Shown in pieces: positions 49,661-57,946 of a DNA stretch of 64,000 bases. A model generated the notes under the pieces. That model searched no databases. It was given only the letters and a program-made list of their open reading frames with translations, and was not told the origin of the DNA. A program made the position numbers and the translations under genes. Position 1 is the stretch's first letter. Each line of letters starts with the position of its first letter. Source of the stretch: JAXLRU01 sp046330935 (lineage in GTDB: Bacteria; Actinomycetota; Actinomycetes; Actinomycetales; Kineosporiaceae); the NCBI GenBank assembly GCA_046330935.1, contig JAXLRU010000011.1, forward strand, positions 32,279 to 96,278, read 5' to 3'.

Positions 49661-51266
49661 CACCGCCGAAGGGCTGGTCGCCGGCCCCGCGTCGCGGCCC
49701 GACAAGTACCGGCTCGTCGAGGCCGTGGGGGCGGGCGCGCAGGCGAAGGTGTGGCGGGTGCGGGTCGACCTCGGCGCTCCCGGCGCCGGCGGCGTCGCGG
49801 CGCTGCGCATGGAACCGGTGCCCACGCCGGGCCGGGCCGAGGAGGAGGCGTTCGCCCGCTTCGGCGACCTGCTGCAGTCGCTCAACGGGCCCGGCATCAC
49901 GCGCGTGCGCGAGGTGTTCTTCGGCGCGGCCCCGCACCGGCCGGGCCGCGCGGCCGGCGCCGTCGCGACCCACGCCTACACGGTGCAGGACTACATGCCC
50001 GGCGGGACGCTCTCGGAGTGGATCGGGGACCACCCCGAGGCGCCGCTGTCGCAGCGCATCCGCCTGCTCGCCACCCCCGCCGCCGCCCTCGACCGCGCCC
50101 ACCGCGGCGAGGACACCCAGGTGCCCGTGGCCCACGGCGACGTCAAGCCCGGCAACATCATGCTCAACGAGGACGGCGTCGGGCACCTCGTCGACTTCGG
50201 CCTCGCGCGCCTGGTCACGGGCGTCGGCCGGTTCGGCTGGACCCCCGGCTACAACGCCCCCGAGCTGGCAGACGACCCGACGCCGACGGTCGCCGCCGAC
50301 CGGTACGCGTTCTACGCCACGGCCGCCGAGATGCTGCTGGGGGAGCGCCTGCCGCTGGACGACGCGCGGACCCGCCTCGACGTCGTCGCGCTCGCCGGCC
50401 TGTTCGCGCGCCACCCGCGCACCCGGTTCCGGCCCGACCTCGCCGCCGCCGTGCTCGACGCGCTCGCGCTGCCGCCGCGCGAGCGTCCCGAGCTGTCCGC
50501 GTGGCTGTCGACCGTGCGCGACGGCGTCCGCAGCACGACCGTCTCGGCGGTGCCGGGGCTCGATGTCGCGACCCAGCCGCTGCCCGGGCGTCCCCTGGCG
50601 CTCACGGGCGTCGCCGTGCCGGGACTGGTGCCCGACGGCGTGGTGGTGGGGATGCTCGACGGCGATCCCGGCGACCCCGACGATGCGGCCGACGTCCCGC
50701 CGGTGCCTCGGCGGCAGCTGACCCTCATGGCCGCCGTCCCGCTCGTCCTCGCGCTGGTGTGGCTCGGCGGGTGGTTGGGCGGGGTGCTGCCAGGACCGTC
50801 GCGGCCCTGGGACGCCTCGCCCCCCGCCTCGAGGCCGATCGCCGGCGCCGAGGAACCCGCAGCGCCGGTGGACTCGCCGACCGCCGGGGTCCCGACGTCG
50901 CCGACGCCTACCGGTGTGACACCGACCGGCACGTCCGCGTCGACCCCGGGTGTGGGTCCCGACGCGCGTGGGGGCGGCGGCGGCTCGGGTGTGATGAGCC
51001 CGGGCGTGACCGGCACCGGCGCGAGCGCCGCGACGACGCCAGGGCGGCCGGGGTCGACCTCTCGCCGTCCGGGTGGCGTGGTTCCGGCAACCAGGGCCAC
51101 GACGGCCGGCTCGCGTCCCACCTCGACGTCGACGGCGGTGCCCACCACCGCGCCGCCCGTCACGACCGCTCCGCCGGTGACCACCGAGCCGCCGCCCGTC
51201 ACCGACCCGCCCACCCCGCCGCCGCCCACCCCGACCTTCACGCCCCGCCCCACGGGCACGGGGTAG
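49653..51266 (+). CDS. Transmembrane Ser/Thr protein kinase lacking the beta3 lysine
   Basis: A 537-residue kinase. The kinase domain is about residues 18-290: glycine loop GAGAQAKV, catalytic loop HGDVKPGN (Asp 163, Lys 165) and DFG as VDFGLARL (Asp 181). The beta3 position that normally carries the ATP-anchoring Lys reads AALRMEP with Arg 52, and the HRD Arg is Gly. One transmembrane helix (about 352-375) follows, then an extracytoplasmic Pro/Thr/Ser/Gly-rich tail with no folded domain. It is likely a membrane signalling kinase or pseudokinase partnered by the upstream FHA protein. ATG 49653 lies within the FHA gene end. Confidence 0.85.
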   Translation: MADTAEGLVAGPASRPDKYRLVEAVGAGAQAKVWRVRVDLGAPGAGGVAALRMEPVPTPGRAEEEAFARFGDLLQSLNGPGITRVREVFFGAAPHRPGRAAGAVATHAYTVQDYMPGGTLSEWIGDHPEAPLSQRIRLLATPAAALDRAHRGEDTQVPVAHGDVKPGNIMLNEDGVGHLVDFGLARLVTGVGRFGWTPGYNAPELADDPTPTVAADRYAFYATAAEMLLGERLPLDDARTRLDVVALAGLFARHPRTRFRPDLAAAVLDALALPPRERPELSAWLSTVRDGVRSTTVSAVPGLDVATQPLPGRPLALTGVAVPGLVPDGVVVGMLDGDPGDPDDAADVPPVPRRQLTLMAAVPLVLALVWLGGWLGGVLPGPSRPWDASPPASRPIAGAEEPAAPVDSPTAGVPTSPTPTGVTPTGTSASTPGVGPDARGGGGGSGVMSPGVTGTGASAATTPGRPGSTSRRPGGVVPATRATTAGSRPTSTSTAVPTTAPPVTTAPPVTTEPPPVTDPPTPPPPTPTFTPRPTGTG

Positions 51267-51317
51267 CGGTCTCGGGGCGTCGGCGGCCCTTCGTCCCGGC
51301 CGCAGGGGCGCCGGGCG

Positions 51318-51444
51318 ACGTCTCGGGGAGCATTCGGGGCGCTTCGGCGGCTCCAGCGGCGGTTCGGGTCAGATGGCGCCCTCGACCGCCGCTGGAAGGT
51401 CGCGGACGGCAGCGATGCTCCCCGAGGCGCCCCCGATGCTCCCC
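51318..51444 (+). repeat. ~125-bp palindromic intergenic element, copy B
   Basis: GGGGAGCAT (51325-51333) faces ATGCTCCCC at 51415-51423 and 51436-51444. The inner arms CCAGCGGCGGT (51353-51363) and ACCGCCGCTGG (51385-51395) are perfect. It aligns with copy A 2.87 kb upstream in direct orientation. It follows the kinase gene and precedes the methyltransferase. The 51267-51568 gap contains nothing else that I can support. Confidence 0.82.
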
Positions 51445-51568
51445 GAGCAGGCTGACATCGCCGCCGAGGCGGGTCCGCGCCAGCGACGCCGCGCGAGCCG
51501 CCCGAGACCGCCGGTGCACGGAGCCCGCGAACCCGGCGTCGCTGCGGGGGAGTGTCCCCGCGCGCCGC

Positions 51569-51574
51569 TACGGT
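51569..51574 (+). promoter_or_regulatory. -10 box for a probable leaderless methyltransferase mRNA
   Basis: TACGGT ends 7 nt before GTG 51582, the geometry of leaderless actinomycete transcripts. No Shine-Dalgarno sequence is seen at the expected place. This supports 51582 rather than upstream GTG codons at 51552 or 51573 as start. Confidence 0.45.
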
Positions 51575-51581
51575 GGCTCCC

Positions 51582-53354
51582 GTGACCGTCGCCGCCGTCC
51601 CGCCTGCCGTCGAGGGGAGCCTCCGGACGTTGCCGGGCGGCACCGTCGACGACGCGTCGGCGCGCAAGGCCCGCGGCGCCTTCTTCACCCCGCCCGCGCT
51701 GTGCGCGTGGATGACCGAGTGGGCGTTGCGCGGCCCGGGCGATGCGGTGCTCGAGCCCAGCTGCGGCGAGGCGGCGTTCCTCACGGCCGCCGCGCACCGG
51801 CTGGCCGGGCTCGGCGGCGGCAGCCGCACGGTGCCGCGCCTGCACGGGGTCGAGCTGCACGGCCCGAGCGCGGAGCACGCGCGTCGGCTGGTGGACGGCG
51901 CGACGGCGGGGGCCCGCGTCGACGTCGCGGTCACGACGTCCGACTTCTTCGACGTCCCGCCGCGTCCGGTCTACGACGTCGTCCTCGGCAACCCGCCGTT
52001 CGTCCGGTACCAGGACTTCTCGGGCGAGGCCCGCGCCAAGGCGCGCGAGGCGGCGCTCGCGGCAGGCGTCCGGCTGAGCGCGCTCGCGTCGTCCTGGGCC
52101 GCGTTCGTCGTGCACGCGACGCGGTTCCTGGCGCCGGGCGGTCGGCTGGCGTTGGTCCTGCCCGCCGAGCTGCTGAGCGTCAACTACGCCGCGGGCGTCC
52201 GCGACCACCTGATGCGCACGTTCGCGCACGTCAAGCTGGTGCTGTTCACCGAGCGAGTGTTCCCGGGGGTGCTGGAGGAGGTCGTCCTCCTGCTCGCCGA
52301 GGGGCAAGGGCCCACGGACCACTGCGAGCTCGTGCAGGTGCGGGACGTCGCCGAGCTGCTCACCGTCGACCCGCGCACCGCGCAGGCCGCCGACGCCGCC
52401 CGGTGGCGCCCGGCCTCCCCCCGCGGCAAGTGGACGCCCGCGATGCTCGCCGCGGCCGATCTCGACGCCTACGACGCCGCGCTCGCGGGCGAGGGCGTGA
52501 CCACGCTGTCGGCGTGGGGCGAGACCAGCCTCGGCGGCGTCACGGGTAACAACCGTTACTTCACCCTGACGCAGGCGCAGGCCGAGCAGTGGGGGCTGCA
52601 GCCGGGGCGCGACCTCACCCGGATCAGCCCGCCCGGCAGCCGACACCTGCGCGGCCTCGACCTGGGCCGCGCGGCCTGGACCCACCTGGCCGACGCCGCC
52701 CGCCCGGTCTGGCTGTTCCGGCCCGGCACCGCGCCGTCCCCGCAGGCCCGCGCCTACCTCGCCCACGGCGAGCAGCTCGGCGTCCCCGACGCCTACAAGT
52801 GCCGGGTGCGCACCCCGTGGTGGCGCACGCCGCTGCCCGGCGTCGCCGACCTGCTGTTGACCTGCATGAACGCCGACACGCCGCGGCTGGTGGGCAACGG
52901 CGCGCGCGTGCACCACCTGAACTCGGTGCACGGCGTGTACCTGCGCGACGACGTCCCCGAGGCGGCGCGCAGGCTCCTTCCGGTAGCGGCCCTGACGTCG
53001 CTGACCCTGCTCGGCGCCGAGACGGTGGGCCGCGCCTACGGCGGCGGCATGCTGAAGCTCGAACCGGGCGAGGCCGACCACCTGCCGCTGCCCACCCCCG
53101 CCGCGGTGCTCGCGTCCGCAGACGAGCTGGCCGCCGCCCGGCCGCGCGTCGCCGACGCTCTCGCGGGGGGCCGCCTGCTCGACGCCGTCGCGCTCGTCGA
53201 CGCCGTCCTCCTCGGCCCCGGCAACGCCCTCGGCGTCGACCCCGTCGCCGCGCCCGTGCTCGCCCGGGCCCGCGCGGGCCTGGCCGCCCGCCGCCACGCC
53301 CGCGGCACCTCGAAGCCCCCCGCCGCCGTCGACGACTCGGGAGTCGCCCGGTGA
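51582..53354 (+). CDS. N6-adenine DNA methyltransferase (Eco57I-like)
   Basis: A 590-residue amino-methyltransferase. Motif X/N-terminal block GAFFTPPALCAWMTEWAL, SAM-binding motif I VLEPSCGEAAFL and catalytic motif IV VLGNPPFVRY (NPPF, adenine-N6 type) are in the gamma order. A C-terminal ~250 residues would hold target recognition (VTGNNRYFTLT and on). It modifies host DNA and probably protects it from the nuclease-like protein encoded next, with which it overlaps by GTGA. The recognition sequence cannot be read. Confidence 0.88.
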   Translation: MTVAAVPPAVEGSLRTLPGGTVDDASARKARGAFFTPPALCAWMTEWALRGPGDAVLEPSCGEAAFLTAAAHRLAGLGGGSRTVPRLHGVELHGPSAEHARRLVDGATAGARVDVAVTTSDFFDVPPRPVYDVVLGNPPFVRYQDFSGEARAKAREAALAAGVRLSALASSWAAFVVHATRFLAPGGRLALVLPAELLSVNYAAGVRDHLMRTFAHVKLVLFTERVFPGVLEEVVLLLAEGQGPTDHCELVQVRDVAELLTVDPRTAQAADAARWRPASPRGKWTPAMLAAADLDAYDAALAGEGVTTLSAWGETSLGGVTGNNRYFTLTQAQAEQWGLQPGRDLTRISPPGSRHLRGLDLGRAAWTHLADAARPVWLFRPGTAPSPQARAYLAHGEQLGVPDAYKCRVRTPWWRTPLPGVADLLLTCMNADTPRLVGNGARVHHLNSVHGVYLRDDVPEAARRLLPVAALTSLTLLGAETVGRAYGGGMLKLEPGEADHLPLPTPAAVLASADELAAARPRVADALAGGRLLDAVALVDAVLLGPGNALGVDPVAAPVLARARAGLAARRHARGTSKPPAAVDDSGVAR

Positions 53355-54385
53355 ACCAGCGCAAGCCCCCCGGCGACGACGCGTTCGCCGACTACGACGC
53401 GACGCTCGCGCGTGCGAGCGCCGACGACCCGTGGCGCCACGAACGCGGCGAGCAGCCGGTGTACGAGCCCGACGCGCGGCTGGTCGAGAAGCTGCTGAGC
53501 ATCCCCGTGGCGGCCGGATCGGCGGCGACGACGGGCCGCTTCGCCAAGGGCATCGACGCGTGGATCGCGCACGAGCTGCGCCGTTGCGGCTTCGGCGCCG
53601 ACGAGGTGTGGCCGCGCGCCACGCGTCCGCGGGTGCTGCCCCGCGACGTCGCCGTCCTGCTGGAGCATCTGCCGAAGAAGCTCGCCGACGACGTCGCCGC
53701 GCGCCTGCCCGGCATCCCCGCGATCGCGCCGTCCGACGCCCGGGTCCTCGGCCGCGCCTACGACAAGCAGGTCGACGTGTGCCTGGCGCGCTGGGACCGC
53801 GGCCCCGAGATCCTCATCTCCACCAAGTCGCAGCTGTCGTCGTTCGCGAAGAATCTGCCCAACCGGTTCGAGGAGGCCTACGGCGACGCCGGCAACCTCC
53901 GCGCCCGCCACCCCCTCGCCGCCGTCGGGTTCTTCTTCGTGCAGCGCGCCACCGTTCGCGAGTGCGAGCCCGACGCCTACGAGCGCGCGATCGACATGGT
54001 CCGCAAGCTGCGCGACGCCGGCCCGCACCTGGGCGCGAACGGCTACACCGCGACCGCCCTGATGCTCGTCGACTGGGACGACGCCGACGCGCCGGCACTG
54101 AGTGCGGTGGACGACGACGGCGCCCGCGCCTCGCGCCGCACCCGCCCCGGGCAGGTGCGCGTGGTCACCGAGGGGGTGCCCGACGACGTGGGGCCCGCGC
54201 AGTTCTTCACCCGGATCGTCGATCACGTGCTTGCCGCCACGCCCGTCCAGCACCACGTGGAGGTGCGTCGCCGCCGCGAGCGCCGGCCGATCCCCGTGGT
54301 CGAGGCCGACGTGCGCGCCGCCGCCCCGCCCGGGCAGCCCGCCCCTGAGCCCGAGATGACCGCGGAATTGTTCAGCCTCGGCTGA
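53351..54385 (+). CDS. Putative restriction-endonuclease-like partner of the methyltransferase
   Basis: A 344-residue protein, start GTG 53351 overlapping the methyltransferase stop. A possible PD-(D/E)xK-like core is KQVDVCLARWDRGPEILISTK near residues 138-158, with Asp and Lys in place but Ser instead of the usual Glu in the xK motif. FAKNLPNRFEEAYGDAGNL follows. I do not recognise a named endonuclease family. Tight coupling to a DNA methyltransferase is the main reason to suggest a type II restriction system. A non-nuclease DNA-binding accessory cannot be excluded. Confidence 0.6.
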   Translation: MNQRKPPGDDAFADYDATLARASADDPWRHERGEQPVYEPDARLVEKLLSIPVAAGSAATTGRFAKGIDAWIAHELRRCGFGADEVWPRATRPRVLPRDVAVLLEHLPKKLADDVAARLPGIPAIAPSDARVLGRAYDKQVDVCLARWDRGPEILISTKSQLSSFAKNLPNRFEEAYGDAGNLRARHPLAAVGFFFVQRATVRECEPDAYERAIDMVRKLRDAGPHLGANGYTATALMLVDWDDADAPALSAVDDDGARASRRTRPGQVRVVTEGVPDDVGPAQFFTRIVDHVLAATPVQHHVEVRRRRERRPIPVVEADVRAAAPPGQPAPEPEMTAELFSLG

Positions 54386-54408
54386 CCGCGGCCCGCGATA
54401 CTCGCGGC

Positions 54409-55224
54409 ATGGCCCTCGCCCAGCTCCTCCTCGCGGGACAGGTCCGCAGCCGTGCCTACTGGTCCGCCGTGGACGCGGCCGGGCCCGAGGACGTCGACGC
54501 CGTCCTCGCGCTGGTCGGCCACGAGGACGCCGGGATACGCCGCGCCGTGGCCTCGACGCTCCCGCTGCTGAGCCAGGGAGACCCGCCGACGCAGGCGATG
54601 GTCGGTGCCTGCATCACGCTGAGCGCCGACCCCGACGATTCGGTGCGCGACTGGGCCTGCTGCGCACTGGGCAGGCAGTGGCACGAGGTCGACACCCCGG
54701 AGCTGCGCGATGCCCTCGCCGCTCGGCTCGACGACGAGCATGTGGACACCCGCTGCGAAGCTCTCGTCGGCCTTGCGCTGCGGCGTGACGAGCGCGCGCT
54801 GCCGAGGGTGGTCGAGGCGCTCAGCCGCGACACGGAGGAGGTGTGGTCGATGGAGCTCGCCGCGGCCGGGGCGCTGGGTGACCCGCGGCTGCACGAGCTG
54901 GTCCGAGAGCACCGTGACGGGTGGGACGACGAGGACGCCGAGCGCACGGCTGAGGCCGCGCTCCGGCTGACGTCACCCGAGGGGCCGGGGCAGGACGTCG
55001 TCGACGGGGTCGCCGAGCTGTACCGGCTGCGGGCGCACGGCCTCGACGAAGGGGATGCCGTCACCGCCTGGCACCTCATGGACAGCCTGCTCGACCTCGC
55101 CCCGCACCGCGCGCCCGAGTTCCTCGACCTGGTTCTCGCCAAGCTCGACGGCGACCCGCTCGCCCAGGAGCAGGTGCGGCACCAGTCGGCCCTCGCCGTC
55201 CTGGCCGAAGCGGCGCACCGCTGA
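54409..55224 (+). CDS. HEAT-repeat protein
   Basis: A 271-residue all-helical protein with about six HEAT-like pairs (AVLALVGHEDAGIRRAVAST, DPDDSVRDWACCALGRQ, ALAARLDDEHVDTRCEALVG). Such scaffolds mediate protein contacts. No catalytic residue or membrane segment is seen. ATG 54409 is 24 nt after the nuclease-like gene, in the same direction, so it may be part of that operon, although many HEAT proteins stand alone. Confidence 0.8.
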   Translation: MALAQLLLAGQVRSRAYWSAVDAAGPEDVDAVLALVGHEDAGIRRAVASTLPLLSQGDPPTQAMVGACITLSADPDDSVRDWACCALGRQWHEVDTPELRDALAARLDDEHVDTRCEALVGLALRRDERALPRVVEALSRDTEEVWSMELAAAGALGDPRLHELVREHRDGWDDEDAERTAEAALRLTSPEGPGQDVVDGVAELYRLRAHGLDEGDAVTAWHLMDSLLDLAPHRAPEFLDLVLAKLDGDPLAQEQVRHQSALAVLAEAAHR

Positions 55225-55383
55225 TCACGCCGACAGGACGGACAGTCGACCGCACGGCGCACCGTCGCATCCTTCGGGCCCGTCCGGGGGACCGCCGGGC
55301 GGCACGAGCATCCGTGCAGGGAACCGGGAACAGCACCGTGCCGTCACGCTGGGCGCAGTGCACGGAATCCCCTGGAGGACCCC

Positions 55384-55593
55384 ATGTCCGAGCACCTCTC
55401 ACGCCCCCCGCAGGGGTGGCCCGACGCGTCGGGCCCCCACGCCTCCACTCCTGAAGGTCAGATCCGGCAGTTCGCCGACCTCGCGCACGGCATCCGCACC
55501 AATCCCCGGGGCGTCGCGCGGGCCCAGCGGATGCTCATGGGCCTGGCGCTGTTCGTGGGTGCCGTGATCATCGCGGCGGTGCTGTTCTCCTGA
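55384..55593 (+). CDS. Small C-terminally anchored membrane protein
   Basis: A 69-residue protein. A polar Pro/His-rich N-terminus and an amphipathic stretch (IRQFADLAHGIRTNPRGVAR) precede a single C-terminal transmembrane helix (MLMGLALFVGAVIIAAVLF). The GGAGG ribosome site before ATG 55384 supports translation. Family unknown. Confidence 0.65.
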   Translation: MSEHLSRPPQGWPDASGPHASTPEGQIRQFADLAHGIRTNPRGVARAQRMLMGLALFVGAVIIAAVLFS

Positions 55594-55600
55594 CCGGACG

Positions 55601-56689
55601 TCAGGGGAGCAGGCCCTCGATCTGCGCCCAGGCGGGATCGGGGACGGCGCGCAGCGTGGGCTTGGCGCCGGGCACGACCTGCTGCCAGGACGGCAGCAGC
55701 GCCTCGATCTGCCCGACCACGCTGTAGAGCCTGTCCCCGTACAGGTGCACGGTGCTGCGGCCCTCGCCGTCGAGCCGCGCGAGCATCACGGCGGCCGAGC
55801 CCACCCGCCCGGCCAGCCGCTCGCACCAGCTCGCCGACGCCTGCGCGAGCTGCTCGTCGACGGGCAGGCCCTCGGGCCCGGCGGGGTAGGGCAGGCGGAG
55901 CTCGATGTGCTCGTCGAACAGCGGGAAGTCGACCCGGTGGATCCCGTAGCGCACCGCGCCCGCCAGCGGTGCGCCGTCGGTCGTCCGGCCGGTCACCCGT
56001 GCCCACACCTCGCGGGCGGGGTCGGCGCCCCAGCGCAGCTGCAGCTGCGCGACGAACGGGCCCATCGAGGCCGGGGGGAGGGGGTCGAACGGGACCGACA
56101 GCGCGGGTTCGACCCGCCCGAGCCACCGGTCGGCCTCGTCCTCGCCCAGCGCCCACTGCGAGCAGAGGAACGCGAGGCGGTAGCGGGCCTCCTCGGACAG
56201 CTTGGTCATGGTCGGGTGGTGGACGGAGACGTCCAAGCGCCGCCGCTCGTCGTCGGCGTGCGCGGCCATCACCACCCGCGCGAGGTCGACCTCGGCGCCG
56301 TCGACGCCGAGCGTCGTCCCCCACAGGGCCGGGGACGCCGCGGGGCGGGCCGGGCGGTGCTCCCACAGCAGGTCGGTGGGCGGGCCGGAGCGGTGCCAGC
56401 GTTCGGCGAGCGTGCGCAGGGCAGGATCCCCACCGGAACTCACCACCAGGCAGTGCTCGGCGAGGTCGCCGCGCACGAGGTCCCATTCCAGCTCGGGGTG
56501 CAGCTTCGCCACGGCCGAGCCGATCGGCTTGGTCCAGCGGTCGCGGCGCCCGTGGGCCACGTCGTCCGCGACGTCCTCGCGGACCCCGCGCCACCAGTCC
56601 CAGAACCCGTCGATGAGCAGCAGGGCCGCCTTCGGGTCCTCCGTGGGGCGGGTCGCTCGCAGCGCACGCAGGAATCCGGACCAGGCCAT
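55601..56689 (-). CDS. Uncharacterised 362-residue protein
   Basis: A soluble protein with no signal peptide or membrane helix, ATG 56689 (MAWSGFLRALRATRP). Features are LLLIDGFWDWWRGVREDVAD near the N-terminus, SVHHPTMTKLSEEARYRLAFL in the middle and TVHLYGDRLYSVVGQIEALLP near the C-terminus. I recognise no catalytic motif. It converges with the small membrane gene (7 nt between stops). Confidence 0.72.
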   Translation of the reverse strand: MAWSGFLRALRATRPTEDPKAALLLIDGFWDWWRGVREDVADDVAHGRRDRWTKPIGSAVAKLHPELEWDLVRGDLAEHCLVVSSGGDPALRTLAERWHRSGPPTDLLWEHRPARPAASPALWGTTLGVDGAEVDLARVVMAAHADDERRRLDVSVHHPTMTKLSEEARYRLAFLCSQWALGEDEADRWLGRVEPALSVPFDPLPPASMGPFVAQLQLRWGADPAREVWARVTGRTTDGAPLAGAVRYGIHRVDFPLFDEHIELRLPYPAGPEGLPVDEQLAQASASWCERLAGRVGSAAVMLARLDGEGRSTVHLYGDRLYSVVGQIEALLPSWQQVVPGAKPTLRAVPDPAWAQIEGLLP

Positions 56690-56736
56690 GGCCTAAGTGA
56701 ACAGTGTCGCGGGGTGCCCGTGTCGAGCGGGTCGCG

Positions 56737-56997
56737 TCAGCGGGCCTCGTTCGGCTCCGGGTGACCTGCCCCCCGGTCGGCCTCGCGCGGGGTGCGCGAG
56801 TCCTCGCGTGAGCCGGTCTCGTGGACGACCGTCGCCTCCGCGGACTCGTCGGTGACGACCACGGTGGACGGCGCCTCCTCGGCGAGGTCACGCGCGGCGG
56901 CGAGGGCGTCATCGCGCGTGTCGAACGCCGAGAGGATCTCGCCGTCCCTGGTCAGCTGCCAGACGGCCCCGTTGGGCGAGACGCCGATCATGGGCAT
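56737..56997 (-). CDS. DUF2188-like small protein
   Basis: An 86-residue protein. The first ~50 residues (VSPNGAVWQLTRDGEILSAFDTRDDALAAARDLAEE) match the DUF2188 beta-beta-alpha pattern: a strand pair with Trp, then a helix. An acidic disordered tail follows. ATG 56997 abuts the sigma-factor stop with no gap, so the two are co-translated. Function unknown. Confidence 0.75.
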   Translation of the reverse strand: MPMIGVSPNGAVWQLTRDGEILSAFDTRDDALAAARDLAEEAPSTVVVTDESAEATVVHETGSREDSRTPREADRGAGHPEPNEAR

Positions 56998-57873
56998 TCA
57001 GTCCACCTCCATGCGGGTTCGCAGCCGTCGCAGTGCCTGGGACAGCAGGCGCGAGACCTGCATCTGCGTGACGCCGATCTCCTCGGCGATGCGTGCCTGC
57101 GTCCAGCCGTGCCAGAACCGTAGGGCCAGGATCTGGCGGTCGCGAGGCGGCAGGGCAGCCACGAGCGGGCGCAGGCTCACCAGGGCGTCCACGGTCGCCA
57201 GGGCCGGGTCCTCCGCGCCGAGGGCGGCGGCCGCGGAGGGGCCCGCGGAGCCGTCGTCGGTGTCGCCGTCGCCGGGGGCGTCGAGGGAGTGCACGTGGTA
57301 GAAGTCGCCGCTGGCCAGGCACTCGATGACCAGGGACGGGTCGACGTCGAGGTGCGCGGCGATCTCGGAGGGGCGCGGGGAGCGGTCCAGCCGTTGGGCG
57401 AGGACGGCGCTGGCCTCCTCCACCTGCACGCGCAGCTCCTGCACCCGGCGCGGGGGGCGGATGTCCCAGCCGCGGTCGCGGAAGTGCCGGCGCACCTCGC
57501 CGCGGATGGTGGGCACCGCGTAGGACAGGAAGTCGGGCCCCCGCTGCGGGTCGAAGCCGCGCGCGGCCTTCACGAGGCCGAGGTGGGCCACCTGGATGAG
57601 GTCGTCGAGCGGTTCGCCGCGGTCGCGGTAGCGCATGGCGACGCTCGTGGCGACGGGCAGGTTGATGACGACGACGTCGTCGCGCAGGCGGCGCTGCTCG
57701 GCCTCGCTGCGCGCGTGGGACAGGTCGGCGACGAGCGCGGCGGTGCGCTGCGCACGAAGCTCGGGGGCGTTGCCCGGTCGGGCCGTGGGAAGCATGCCTG
57801 GCTCCGGGGGTGGAGGGAGGGCGGCGTGGGTCGCCCGTTCACCCACCGGACCACGGTCCGATTTGTCCCGCAT
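56998..57873 (-). CDS. SigB/SigF-family RNA polymerase sigma factor
   Basis: A 291-residue sigma-70 family 3 factor. Region 2 has VVINLPVATSVAMRYRDRGEPLDDLIQVAHLGLVKAARGFD-type sequence and region 2.4 FLSYAVPTIRGEVRRHFRDRGW. Region 3 is RPPRRVQELRVQVEEA, and region 4 LPPRDRQILALRFWHGWTQARIAEEIGVTQMQVSRLL. ATG 57873 (MRDKSDRGP) is chosen; upstream codons run into the divergent gene. Such sigmas are normally held by RsbW-like kinases. None is adjacent, but a GHKL ATPase is encoded at the window's left end. Confidence 0.93.
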   Translation of the reverse strand: MRDKSDRGPVGERATHAALPPPPEPGMLPTARPGNAPELRAQRTAALVADLSHARSEAEQRRLRDDVVVINLPVATSVAMRYRDRGEPLDDLIQVAHLGLVKAARGFDPQRGPDFLSYAVPTIRGEVRRHFRDRGWDIRPPRRVQELRVQVEEASAVLAQRLDRSPRPSEIAAHLDVDPSLVIECLASGDFYHVHSLDAPGDGDTDDGSAGPSAAAALGAEDPALATVDALVSLRPLVAALPPRDRQILALRFWHGWTQARIAEEIGVTQMQVSRLLSQALRRLRTRMEVD

Positions 57874-57946
57874 CTTGATCTCACCCTCATCGCCGGAATC
57901 GGGCGCATTCCTGCAGTTCGGGACCGCTCCTGCCGATGGCGGGAGG

